DNA from: Gemmatimonadaceae bacterium
Lineage (GTDB): Bacteria; Gemmatimonadota; Gemmatimonadetes; Gemmatimonadales; Gemmatimonadaceae
Assembly: GCA_035606695.1 (NCBI GenBank)
Contig: DATNEW010000020.1
Coordinates: 1-64,000, forward strand
Direction: 5' to 3'
Length of the DNA stretch: 64,000 nucleotides
The notes beneath the pieces were generated by a model, which saw nothing but the letters and a program-made list of their open reading frames with translations, was not told where the DNA came from and ran no database searches. Position numbers and translations under genes: made by a program. Shown here in pieces: positions 46,615 to 54,614 of this stretch (position 1 is the first letter of the stretch; every line of letters begins with the position of its first letter).

Positions 46615-46695
46615 GTCCGCTCCAGTTCGATTACGAAGGTACCGCAGCGCAAGTCGCCGGCCAGAGCAGTGTGATGCGCGTCCGGTTCCGTTCGC

Positions 46696-47193
46696 TCACA
46701 GCTGTTTGAGCAGGAACACCTCGCTCCGCCAGCGATCGAATTTCCGTCCAATGTCGTTCATTCGTCCCACCTCGACGTAGCCGCGCGATGCGAACAGACG
46801 AATGCTGGCCGCGTTCTCCGAGTCAATCACCGCGACGAGCGCCTTGAGACCCATGTCGCGAGCGCAGTCGTGCAGCCGCCCGACGAGCCGCGAAGCGATG
46901 CCGCGGCGATGCGCTTCACGCGCCACGTAAACGCTGACCTCGCACGTGAATCGGTAGCCATTCGCCGGGCGGAAGGTCGAGAGCGACGCCCAACCAACCA
47001 CCGTGTCGGCATCGTCGCATGCGACGATGACGGGCTGCCCAAGCTCGCGATGTCTCGCGAACCATTCACCACGCGTTTCGAGCGTATTCTCGACGTCGCT
47101 CCAGACAAACGCGGATTCGCGAATCTCACGATTCACGATATCGACAATCGAATGCAAATCGGCATCCGTCGCGTCACGGATGCCGATCGCCAT
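46696..47193 (-). CDS. PAT-like GNAT N-acetyltransferase
   Basis: A 165-residue acetyltransferase of the phosphinothricin/methionine-sulfoximine N-acetyltransferase branch. Family marks: IRDATDADLHSIVDIVNREI at the N terminus, VSVYVAREAHRRGIASRLV (acetyl-CoA loop), LVAVIDSENAASIRLFASRGY and the C-terminal GRKFDRWRSEVFLL. The ATG at 47193 is 20 bases downstream of the glutamine synthetase stop on the same strand, so they are likely co-transcribed. Because PAT enzymes protect glutamine synthetase from its transition-state inhibitors, the pairing is suggestive, but other amino-acid-like substrates are possible. Confidence 0.83.
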   Translation of the reverse strand: MAIGIRDATDADLHSIVDIVNREIRESAFVWSDVENTLETRGEWFARHRELGQPVIVACDDADTVVGWASLSTFRPANGYRFTCEVSVYVAREAHRRGIASRLVGRLHDCARDMGLKALVAVIDSENAASIRLFASRGYVEVGRMNDIGRKFDRWRSEVFLLKQL

Positions 47194-47213
47194 TGCGGGA
47201 GTTTCGATCACGG

Positions 47214-49439
47214 TCACACCGGGAACAACATCTCGCGGTACTTGGGCAGTGGCCAGCACTCGTCGCTGACCATGAGCTCCAGCGCGTCGCAGCAGCTCCG
47301 CACATTCGCCATCGTGTCGGCGCCGGTCGTCGTGAGGAACTGCGCCTGCGCCTCGAGCTCGTCGTGCATCGACTCGGCCTTGTCGATCGCTTTTCCGAGC
47401 GCGGTGCGATGCTTCTGCAGCTCGGCGGCCGCGCTGCCAAGCTTGTTCGCGGTCTCGATCTGCGGAATCACCTTGATGCCCGCCGACTTCGCCTGTGCCG
47501 CCGACTCGGCCAGTTGTCCCATGTACGAGAACGCTGCCGGGAGCACCTGCGTGTCCACCATCTCGCGAATGGTGTGCAGCTCGATCAGCATGTCCTTGGT
47601 GTAGCGCTCGAGCCGCACGTGATAGCGCGAGGTCAGCTCTTCGTCGGCGAAGATGTTGAGCGACGTGAGCAGTTTGCGCGACTGTTTCGTCATCATCTGC
47701 GCGAGCGCTTCGGGCGCCCGGCGAAGATTCGGCAAACCGCGCTTCGCGGCCTCCTTCACCCACTCGTCGGAGTAGTTGTTGCCCTCGAAGCGAATGGGGG
47801 ACGTTTCCTTGAAGATCGGCCGCACGACCTTGAGCACCGCCTCGTGCACCTTCTTCGTCTTCTTCAACTCCGCGCGCAGCGAGGCCGTGATCTCGCCGAT
47901 CGCTTCGGCCACCGCCGCGTTGAGCAGCACGATTGGAAATGCGATGGATTGCGACGAACCGACGGCGCGGAACTCGAACTTGTTCCCCGTGAACGCAAAC
48001 GGCGACGTCCGGTTGCGATCCGTGTTGTCCTTCTCGATCTCCGGCAAGCGCGCCACGCCGAGCTTGATCATCTGTTGCTCGGCCGAGCCGACGGTTTTGC
48101 CGTTGGCGATCGAATCGATGACTTTCGTCAGCGTGTTACCCATGAACACGGAGATGATCGCCGGCGGCGCCTCGTTCGCGCCCAGGCGATGTTCATTTCC
48201 CGACGTGCCGATGCCCGCGCGCAGGAGACCGGCGTGTTTGTGCACGCCGCGGAGCACCGCCGCCAGGAACACGAGGAACCGAATGTTCTGGTGCGGCGTC
48301 TGCCCCGGCTTGAGCAGGTTGTAGCCGTCGATCTCGGGATTGTCCGCCGCGATCGACATCGACCAGTTGCAGTGTTTGCCCGATCCGTTGATCCCGGCGA
48401 ACGGCTTCTCGTGCAGGATGGCTTGCAGCCCGTGGCGCAGCGCGACGCGGCGCAGCGTCGCCATCACGAGCTGGTTGTGATCGACGGCGACGTCCGTCTC
48501 CTCGAACCGCGGCGCCATCTCGAACTGGCTCGGCGCCACTTCGTTGTGCCGCGTGATGATCGGAACGCTCAGTTTATAGAGTTCATATTCAACATCTGCA
48601 ATACATGCCTGGATGCGCTCCGGAATGCCGCCGAAGTAGTGATCCTCGAGCTGCTGGCCGCGCGGCGGCGGCGCGCCGATGAGCGTGCGGCCGGCCATGA
48701 CGAGATCGGGGCGCAGCGCGAAGTGCGCGCGATCGATGAGGAAGTACTCCTGCTCGGGGCCCATCGTGGTGTACACGCGATATACGCCCTTGTCGCCCAG
48801 GACCTCGAGCAGCTCGATCGATCGAGCGCTGAGCACGTCGGAGCTGCGCAGGAGCGGCGTCATCTCGTCGAGCGCTTCGCCGTTATAGCCGATGAACACC
48901 GACGGGATGTACAGCGTCTTCACGCCGCCCATCTCTGAGATGAACACGGGGCTGGCCGGGTTCCACGCGGTGTAGCCGCGCGCTTCCCACGTCGCGCGCA
49001 ATCCGCCCGACGGGAACGACGATGCATCGGGCTCCGACTGAATCAGCTGGGCCGCGCCGAACGCCTCGAGCGGCTGCCCGTCATCGAACGACAGAAACGC
49101 GTCGTGCTTCTCGGCGGTCAGGCCGGTTTGCGGCTGAAACCAGTGCGTGAAGTGCGTGGCGCCGTTCGACAGCGCCCATTCCTTGATTGCCTGCGCGACA
49201 CGCGGCGCAACGTCGACGTTGAGTTTCTTCCCATGACGCACGGCGTCGAGGAGCTTGGCGTAGGTGTCGCGCGGCAGCTTGTCGCGCATCTGGCGAACGC
49301 CAAAGGTATTTGCGCCGAAGTACTCCGATGTACGCGCGTTGGGGCCATGTTCTTCGAGCGCGGCGGGCGACTTCGCTTCGCGCTCGGTGATGTCGTGGAC
49401 GACCGCTTTCCGCGGCGATAGGACGGTGGACGCAGCCAT
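47214..49439 (-). CDS. glnN: Glutamine synthetase type III
   Basis: A 741-residue enzyme forming glutamine from glutamate, ammonia and ATP in the cytoplasm. The length and the opening FGANTFGVRQMRDKLP, HFTHWFQPQTGLTAEKHDAF and FPSGGLRATWEARGY are specific to GSIII, the dodecameric form of Bacteroidetes, cyanobacteria and some soil phyla. Catalytic-core blocks: PEQEYFLID, HNEVAPSQFEMAP and FAGINGSGKHCNWSM. No GSI gene is seen in the window. The upstream 230 bp (49440-49668) contain TGCA-rich repeats that may be control sites. A PAT-like acetyltransferase gene follows closely. Confidence 0.96.
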   Translation of the reverse strand: MAASTVLSPRKAVVHDITEREAKSPAALEEHGPNARTSEYFGANTFGVRQMRDKLPRDTYAKLLDAVRHGKKLNVDVAPRVAQAIKEWALSNGATHFTHWFQPQTGLTAEKHDAFLSFDDGQPLEAFGAAQLIQSEPDASSFPSGGLRATWEARGYTAWNPASPVFISEMGGVKTLYIPSVFIGYNGEALDEMTPLLRSSDVLSARSIELLEVLGDKGVYRVYTTMGPEQEYFLIDRAHFALRPDLVMAGRTLIGAPPPRGQQLEDHYFGGIPERIQACIADVEYELYKLSVPIITRHNEVAPSQFEMAPRFEETDVAVDHNQLVMATLRRVALRHGLQAILHEKPFAGINGSGKHCNWSMSIAADNPEIDGYNLLKPGQTPHQNIRFLVFLAAVLRGVHKHAGLLRAGIGTSGNEHRLGANEAPPAIISVFMGNTLTKVIDSIANGKTVGSAEQQMIKLGVARLPEIEKDNTDRNRTSPFAFTGNKFEFRAVGSSQSIAFPIVLLNAAVAEAIGEITASLRAELKKTKKVHEAVLKVVRPIFKETSPIRFEGNNYSDEWVKEAAKRGLPNLRRAPEALAQMMTKQSRKLLTSLNIFADEELTSRYHVRLERYTKDMLIELHTIREMVDTQVLPAAFSYMGQLAESAAQAKSAGIKVIPQIETANKLGSAAAELQKHRTALGKAIDKAESMHDELEAQAQFLTTTGADTMANVRSCCDALELMVSDECWPLPKYREMLFPV

Positions 49440-49481
49440 TGCGTTCGGGCCTCAGCAAAGAAGAAGAAGGACTGGGCAGGA

Positions 49482-49517
49482 GTGCAAAATGTACTCCGAA
49501 AAGTGCAGAAAATGCAA
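49482..49517 (-). promoter_or_regulatory. Candidate promoter and TGCA-repeat control region of glnN
   Basis: On the minus strand TTGCAT (49512-49517) and TACATT (49488-49493) stand 18 bases apart, a weak sigma-70-like pair. The segment has repeated GTGCAAAATG and GTGCAGAAAATGC words, and is markedly more AT-rich than its surroundings. It may bind a nitrogen regulator; no NtrC or sigma-54 consensus is evident. Confidence 0.3.
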
Positions 49518-49645
49518 ACTTTGGTCGACGCTTTGCAATTTTCAACGCTGTCAGTGGCGACGATGAGGCGATCAACTGTTCGAGCGGCAGCAATGAACGA
49601 TGCACCCAACCCCTTGGACCGCCGCATTTTAGAGGCCAAGCCAAC

Positions 49646-49666
49646 GCCCACCGCCCACCGCCCATC
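49646..49666. repeat. Heptamer array (three units) downstream of an MFS gene
   Basis: Units GCCCACC, GCCCACC, GCCCATC; on the minus strand GATGGGC, GGTGGGC, GGTGGGC. It ends 2 bases before the MFS stop codon at 49669, paralleling the position of the 1-28 array beside its S9 gene's stop. Confidence 0.7.
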
Positions 49667-49668
49667 TC

Positions 49669-50916
49669 CTACTGCGGAACCAACTCGTCGATCCGCCCCA
49701 ATCGCCTGAGCCTGGGCACCAGCGCAGCGATCGTCAGCACCACGCCGAGCGACGCGGCGCCACCGAGCAAAACCGATGGAACGGTGCCGATGAGCTTGGC
49801 CATGACGCCCGATTCGAACGCGCCGAGCTCGTTCGACGATCCCACGAAGATCGAATTCACCGACGAGACGCGTCCGAACAGGTGCGCCGGGGTGAGCGAC
49901 TGGAGCAGCGTCGAGCGAATCAACACACTGACGTTGTCGGCGATGCCGCTGATCGCGAGCACGAGGGTCGACAGCACGAAGCTGCGCGACGTGCCGAAGA
50001 CGATGATACACATCGCGAACGTCGCGACGGCGTAGAGCAGCGTCTTGCCCGCGCGTTTGAACGGCGGCCGATGCGCGAGATACACTGACGCGACCACCGC
50101 GCCGGCCGCGGGTGCCGCGCGCAAAATGCCGAGCCCCTGGGGTCCGACGTGCAGAATCTGATCGGCGAAGACCGGCAGCAACGCCTCGGCACCGCCGAGC
50201 AGAACGGAGAACAAATCGAGCGTGAGTGCTGAGAGAAGCACGGATTCTCGAAAGACGAACCGGAGGCCCGACTGCAGGCTTTCTCGAATCGGCTCGTGGT
50301 GCGCCACGCGCGGTGTCGGCGTGTACGCGATCGTCCAGAACGTGATGACCGCAATGGCCATCATGATCGCGTCGGCGACGTACGCGACGCGCGGTGATGC
50401 GAATCCATAGATCAATCCGCCAAGCGCCGGCCCAACGACGGCGGCGAATTGCCAGGTCGAGCTCCGCCACGCCACGGCGTTCGCGTACAGAGACCGGTCG
50501 ATCAGCTCGGCGCCAAGTGCCTGGCGTGATGGCTGCGCGAAGCTACGCGCGACGCCGCTGACGAAGATCACGACGTAGAACGGCAGCGCGCCGAAGCGAT
50601 GCAGGAATCCCGGGATGAGATTGAAGGTGAGAAACGCGAGCGAGCAGAGAAAGAGCAGGCACAGCGACGCGATCGCGATGCGATGCCGGTTGCGCCGGTC
50701 GGCAACGTGGCCGGCGTAGAGCGCCAGGCCGATGTAGGGAAACGCTTCGACCAAGCCCATGAGGCCGAGTGACAGCGGGTCGCGCGTGATGTCGTAGATC
50801 TGCCACGCGACGACGACGGCTTGAATCTGCGTGGAGACGGTCATCGTCAGCAGTGAGACGATGAACCGGCGGTAGTTCGTGATGCGAAGGGACGCGTACG
50901 GATCGTGGGCGGGCAC
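49669..50916 (-). CDS. MFS exporter (EntS-like DHA3 family)
   Basis: A 415-residue integral membrane protein with about 12 hydrophobic segments. The GTG at 50916 precedes PAHDPYASLRITNYRRF, the usual family opening; the frame extends to 50994 without support. Motifs: YAGHVADRRNRHRIAI (the MFS loop 2-3 signature), VSGVARSFAQPSRQALGAELI and RSTLLQSLTPAHLFGRVSSVNSI. Relatives export siderophores or drugs by proton antiport. It lies upstream of glnN on the same strand but 230 bases away, so a separate role is likely. Confidence 0.87.
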   Translation of the reverse strand: MPAHDPYASLRITNYRRFIVSLLTMTVSTQIQAVVVAWQIYDITRDPLSLGLMGLVEAFPYIGLALYAGHVADRRNRHRIAIASLCLLFLCSLAFLTFNLIPGFLHRFGALPFYVVIFVSGVARSFAQPSRQALGAELIDRSLYANAVAWRSSTWQFAAVVGPALGGLIYGFASPRVAYVADAIMMAIAVITFWTIAYTPTPRVAHHEPIRESLQSGLRFVFRESVLLSALTLDLFSVLLGGAEALLPVFADQILHVGPQGLGILRAAPAAGAVVASVYLAHRPPFKRAGKTLLYAVATFAMCIIVFGTSRSFVLSTLVLAISGIADNVSVLIRSTLLQSLTPAHLFGRVSSVNSIFVGSSNELGAFESGVMAKLIGTVPSVLLGGAASLGVVLTIAALVPRLRRLGRIDELVPQ

Positions 50917-51010
50917 CTGCTCAAAAGTAGCAAGGGATGTAATTCGGCCGCGTGCTTCGCACGCGCAGTGGGCGGCCATCCCCTCCGCGCGCAACGCGCG
51001 CGGGCCACCC

Positions 51011-51556
51011 CTATTTCAAACTTCGCTGAACCTGCTGCGCGTGCGCGAGATGTCCCGCGACGGCGGGCCGGATGCCGGCGATCGTCCGCTTGAGCTCCGC
51101 ATTGCGCGCATTCGGCAGCAGGACGCGATCGATCGACGCCAGCAGCTTGGTGTGATAGTCGACTTCGTTCGCGATGTACGTCGAATCGAACGCATGGCCC
51201 GCGAGATCGCGCATGAGATCGCGTTTCGTGGTCGACTCATCGCGGAAGTCGAGGCTCGTCGTGTTGTCTTCCGGCGTGAGGTTGATTCGGTTCAGCACGT
51301 CCATCAGCACTTGATTGACGTGCGTGTGATCGGCGAGCATGCTCGCCGCGAAATCCTTGATGGTCTGGGATTGCGCTCGGCCCGGCGCGAGTCGCGCGTA
51401 GCTGATGTCCGTGTTGTTTGCCGCGAGAATGATCGCCGCGATGTTCGCATCGCTCGGCACCTCCGGTCCGCGATGCCAGAGCGACGCGCATCCCGCGGCG
51501 CCGACGATGAGAGCGGCAGCCGCCGCACGACGGACAGAGTTTGACATGCGCGTCAT
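51011..51556 (-). CDS. DUF4142 family lipoprotein
   Basis: A 181-residue predicted lipoprotein: start at 51556 with GGAGG 8 bases upstream; hydrophobic signal ending in the lipobox VGAAGC. The mature part is an all-helical, ferritin-like DUF4142 domain (SQTIKDFAASMLADHTHVNQ, with the conserved DH pair, and VDYHTKLLASIDRVLL). These proteins are common in soil bacteria and of unknown function, often tied to envelope stress. It is divergent from the ECF sigma factor gene, with only 74 bases between starts, so it may belong to that sigma factor's regulon. Confidence 0.85.
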   Translation of the reverse strand: MTRMSNSVRRAAAAALIVGAAGCASLWHRGPEVPSDANIAAIILAANNTDISYARLAPGRAQSQTIKDFAASMLADHTHVNQVLMDVLNRINLTPEDNTTSLDFRDESTTKRDLMRDLAGHAFDSTYIANEVDYHTKLLASIDRVLLPNARNAELKRTIAGIRPAVAGHLAHAQQVQRSLK

Positions 51557-51630
51557 CAACCGATCCTCCCGAAGTCGAAACGTATGGACGTCTAACCAGT
51601 TTTGGACGGTGGCAGTACATTCGCGCCTGA

Positions 51631-52338
51631 ATGAATCCGCCTTCACGCCCCCAGCCGTACCCCCCAACGATGGCGAGCGACTCTTTGCCCACCACCGCGA
51701 CCGCGCCGGCCGACCAGCCGTCGAGGGGGAAGGAGGCTGATCTGGAACTGGTGCGGCGCATGCAGGCGGGCGACGAACGCGCGTTAGGCGAATTCTACGA
51801 TCGATGGCATCCGGTCGTCAGCGCGCTCGCCGCGCGGATGTTGAAGTCGGCGGACGACGTGGAAGACGTGATCGAAGAAACATTCTGGCAGGCGTGGCGG
51901 CAGGCGAATCGATTCACGGCAGAGCGTGGGTCGGTGGCGACGTGGTTGTTGACGATCGCGCGGAGTCGCGCGCTGGATCGGTTGCGGGCCACCCGGCGAT
52001 TGCGCGAGGATGCGATCGACGTTCACGGAGCGGAGCGGCACGCGGCTTCGGGTGATTCAGACTTTCTCGCCGCCCCGAACGATCCGGCGCGCGACGTGGA
52101 GCAAAACGAACGGCGCACGTTGGTCGTCGCGGCGCTCGCCGAGCTGCCGCGCGAGCAGCGCGAAGCGTTGGAGTTGGGATATTTCGGAGGGTTGAGCCAG
52201 TCGGAGATCGCGGAACGCACCGGCCAACCGTTGGGCACCGTGAAAACGCGAATGCGATTGGCGATGATGAAGCTGCGAGAACGACTGGCCGTGCTTCGCG
52301 ACGATGCGATCGGCGGCGTGGCCGGAGAGGCGCGATGA
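51631..52338 (+). CDS. ECF sigma-70 factor (SigK-like)
   Basis: A 235-residue alternative sigma factor. Region 2 covers about residues 30-100 (ELVRRMQAGDERALGEFYDRW, DDVEDVIEETFWQAWRQA, VATWLLTIARSRALDRLR); region 4 covers about 155-215 (LPREQREALELGYFGGLSQSEIAERTGQPLGTVKTRMRL overall, helix-turn-helix). The start is uncertain: 51631, or the in-frame ATG at 51670 after a Pro-rich stretch; neither has a strong ribosome site. The stop overlaps the anti-sigma start as ATGA, the classic coupled arrangement. Confidence 0.92.
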   Translation: MNPPSRPQPYPPTMASDSLPTTATAPADQPSRGKEADLELVRRMQAGDERALGEFYDRWHPVVSALAARMLKSADDVEDVIEETFWQAWRQANRFTAERGSVATWLLTIARSRALDRLRATRRLREDAIDVHGAERHAASGDSDFLAAPNDPARDVEQNERRTLVVAALAELPREQREALELGYFGGLSQSEIAERTGQPLGTVKTRMRLAMMKLRERLAVLRDDAIGGVAGEAR

Positions 52339-53180
52339 GCCATGAGCTGAGCCACGATGAGGCCTTTGCCGCGCTCGATGCGGCGGCACTCGACGCGCTC
52401 GCCGTATCGGAGCGCGAGGCGGTGCTCGCGCACGTCGACGGCTGCGCGATCTGCCGGAGGGAACTGTCGTCGCTGCGGGAGACGGCGTCGTTGCTGGCGT
52501 ATGTCGCGCCGGCTACGGATACGAACGGCGGCCGCGACCGCATTCGTGCCCGCTTGATGGCGCGCGCCTCGGCCGATCGGCCGGACGCTGATCTCGCTGT
52601 TTCGATGGAAAGCCCGGTCGCCAAGCGGCGCATCAGCGCGCTGGCGTGGCGTCGCGCCGAATGGCTGGCCGCGGCGGCGAGCATTCTCCTTGTGGTAAGC
52701 GCCGCGATTCTCGCGGCGACGATTCGTGACCGCGAAAACGTGCGGGATGCGCTCACGGCGGAAATCGCCAGGGGGCAGCGCGCGCGGACGGCGGCGGACT
52801 CGCTCCGCGTGGCCGTGATGTCGCGCGACAGCTTGATCGCGGGACTCACGGGCCGCGACGTGGCGATGATGACGCTCACGTCGAATGGAACGAAGGCGCC
52901 GCTCGCGCACATGTTCTGGGATCACGCGCGCAACACGTGGACGCTGGTTGCGCACAACATGCCGGCGCTCAAACCCGGTCGAACCTATCAGCTTTGGCTG
53001 GTGACGCCGACGCAGAAGATCAGCGCCGGGACGTTCGCGCCGACGAATGGCGACGCGATGTTGCGGGCGACGTATCCGTTGGCGCCGGATCAGCTCAAGA
53101 TGCTCGCGGTGACGGAAGAGCCTGCCGGGGGAATGCCCCAGCCGACCGGCGCGATGGTGATGGCGCTCGAGAGCCGGTAA
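52335..53180 (+). CDS. RskA-type anti-sigma factor
   Basis: A 281-residue membrane protein that should bind and hold the ECF sigma factor. The N-terminal anti-sigma domain carries a zinc-binding-like HVDGCAICRREL (His-Cys-Cys). One transmembrane segment is at about residues 113-135 (WLAAAASILLVVSAAILAAT). The periplasmic part matches RskA: MLTSNGTKAPLAH-like opening, LVAHNMPALKPGRTYQLWLV and AGTFAPTNGDAM. Release probably follows regulated proteolysis in the membrane. The start overlaps the sigma stop (ATGA). Confidence 0.92.
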   Translation: MSHELSHDEAFAALDAAALDALAVSEREAVLAHVDGCAICRRELSSLRETASLLAYVAPATDTNGGRDRIRARLMARASADRPDADLAVSMESPVAKRRISALAWRRAEWLAAAASILLVVSAAILAATIRDRENVRDALTAEIARGQRARTAADSLRVAVMSRDSLIAGLTGRDVAMMTLTSNGTKAPLAHMFWDHARNTWTLVAHNMPALKPGRTYQLWLVTPTQKISAGTFAPTNGDAMLRATYPLAPDQLKMLAVTEEPAGGMPQPTGAMVMALESR

Positions 53181-53252
53181 TCGAAACTCCCCCGCTCCGC
53201 GCGTGTATTAACTTTCCAGTCTGCGAATTAACCGCCTTGGATTGGGAGCAGT

Positions 53253-53594
53253 ATGCACATCGAAGTCATGATCGACTTCGACGCCGCGGGCGGCGTCGAT
53301 CTCGACCGGTTGGAGCGGAGCCTTGGACTCCACGGTGAGCGCGTCGGCGCTGGCCGGTACCGCATCACCGGCGGCGCGCAGGACCATTGGGTCGACCTTC
53401 ACACCGCCTCGCATCCCCGCTGTGACTGCGGCGATCACCTCTGGCGAGAGCGGATCTGCAAACACATTCTGGCCGCACTTCTGCGTGAAGGGAACGAGCG
53501 CGTCTTAACGGCGCTGCCCGGCCTTCTCGCACGAGCGCATGCAACCCGACAAGCGCCACACGCGCAACCAGCGCAACACGCCACCGCGGCCTGA
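53253..53594 (+). CDS. Small SWIM zinc-finger protein
   Basis: A 113-residue protein with a SWIM-type metal site: CDCG, then CKHI nine residues later (CxC...CxH), at about residues 57-71. SWIM domains bind DNA or protein partners. GGGAG lies just upstream of the ATG at 53253. The last 56 bases overlap the start of the endonuclease III gene in another frame, so the two are probably translated together. The C terminus (ATRQAPHAQPAQHATAA) is low complexity and may simply be tolerated overlap. Confidence 0.75.
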   Translation: MHIEVMIDFDAAGGVDLDRLERSLGLHGERVGAGRYRITGGAQDHWVDLHTASHPRCDCGDHLWRERICKHILAALLREGNERVLTALPGLLARAHATRQAPHAQPAQHATAA

Positions 53595-54276
53595 TCGGCA
53601 ACACCAGCACAAAAAGCCCTTCAGGTTCGGCGTGGTGCTGCGCCTCATTCGCGACACCATCGAGCGAAGCGGCCTGGCCGACGCGGCCATGTTCGAGCTT
53701 GCCGAGCGCGGGCACCGGTCGGTGTTCGAGCAGCTCGTGGCGTGTGTGATCTCGATTCGCACGCTCGATGAAGTGTCGCTTCCGGTCGCGCTGAATCTGT
53801 TCGCGCACGCCGCGACGCCGGCGGCGGTTGCCAAGCTCTCAGTCGCGCAGATCGACAAGCTGATTCGCGCGAGTGCGTTCCACTACGGCAAGGCGCAAAC
53901 GATTCGTGCGATCGCGCGGCGCACGGTAGATGAATTCGGAGGCAAGCTGCCGTGCGACGCCCAAGTGCTCACCTCATTCAAGGGCGTCGGACCCAAGTGC
54001 GCGAACCTGGCGCTGGGCGTCGCGTGCGGCACGTCGGGGATCAGCGTGGACATTCACGTCCATCGCGTCACCAATCGGTGGGGCGTCGTGCAGGCGCGCT
54101 CACCCGAGCGGACGATGCTCGCGCTTCAGAAAACTCTGCCGAAGCGATACTGGATCGAGATCAACCGCTTGCTCGTGCCGTTTGGCAAACATGTCTGCAC
54201 GGGTGCGCTGCCGAAATGCTCGACGTGCCCCGTCCTGGAATACTGCCGGCAGGTCGGGGTCACGTCGCATCGGTGA
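53539..54276 (+). CDS. nth: Endonuclease III (DNA glycosylase/AP lyase)
   Basis: A 245-residue base-excision repair enzyme removing oxidised pyrimidines. Helix-hairpin-helix LTSFKGVGPKCANLAL includes the catalytic Lys; catalytic Asp is in VDIHVHRVTNRWG. The C terminus has an intact [4Fe-4S] site, C-X6-C-X2-C-X5-C (CTGALPKCSTCPVLEYC). The first 28 residues are basic and low complexity (QPDKRHTRNQRN) and lie in the overlap with the SWIM gene, so the true start could be somewhat later, though no better ATG precedes the conserved FRFGVVLRLIRD. Confidence 0.93.
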   Translation: MQPDKRHTRNQRNTPPRPDRQHQHKKPFRFGVVLRLIRDTIERSGLADAAMFELAERGHRSVFEQLVACVISIRTLDEVSLPVALNLFAHAATPAAVAKLSVAQIDKLIRASAFHYGKAQTIRAIARRTVDEFGGKLPCDAQVLTSFKGVGPKCANLALGVACGTSGISVDIHVHRVTNRWGVVQARSPERTMLALQKTLPKRYWIEINRLLVPFGKHVCTGALPKCSTCPVLEYCRQVGVTSHR

Positions 54277-54287
54277 ATTGCTCGCGG

Positions 54288-54551
54288 CTAACGACGGCTC
54301 TTCTTGCGCGAGCTCTTCTTCCGCGAGCTCTTCTTGCGCGAGCTCTTCTTCCGGGGAACTTTCGCGCCTTTCTTGCGCGCTTCGGACAATCCGATCGCGA
54401 TCGCCTGCTTGCGGCTCTTCACCTTGCCGCCGTGGCCGCTCTTGCCGCGCTTCAGCGTGCCTTTCTTGCGCCGATGCATGGCGCTCTTCACGCTCTTGCC
54501 CGCGGCCTTGCCGTATTTCTTCCGCCCACCCGACTTCTTTCTCGACGCCAT
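54288..54551 (-). CDS. Small basic DUF6496-type protein with KKSSR repeats
   Basis: An 87-residue, very Lys/Arg-rich protein. The ATG at 54551 gives ASRKKSGGRKKYGKAAGKSV; a core KSGHGGKVKSRKQAIAIGLSEARKKG matches the DUF6496 pattern (shown in two parts here: KSGHGGKVKSRKQ and AIAIGLSEARKKG). The C terminus has four KKSSR-like repeats. Such proteins are histone-like in composition and may bind nucleic acid; that is inference. It converges on nth with an 11-base gap. Confidence 0.75.
   Translation of the reverse strand: MASRKKSGGRKKYGKAAGKSVKSAMHRRKKGTLKRGKSGHGGKVKSRKQAIAIGLSEARKKGAKVPRKKSSRKKSSRKKSSRKKSRR
54298..54357. repeat. Four 15-base tandem units in the DUF6496 gene
   Basis: Alternating units CTCTTCTTGCGCGAG and CTCTTCTTCCGCGAG, with the fourth ending GGGGA. 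They encode the C-terminal RKKSS repeats on the minus strand. The alternation of two unit types suggests duplication of a 30-base block. Confidence 0.85.
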
Positions 54552-54614
54552 GACGGCTCCTCGTGAATTGAATCGGGACTGTGCCGCGTTCAAGACGCGT
54601 TCCAGCGGAGTCGA

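Noticed and set aside
47193-48938. Open frame of 581 codons on the plus strand opposite glutamine synthetase
   Set aside because: Arg-rich low-complexity translation and no motif; the glnN frame explains the sequence.
54298-54357. Possible CRISPR-like or regulatory repeats
   Set aside because: Contiguous 15-base units coding for Lys/Ser/Arg repeats; no spacers.
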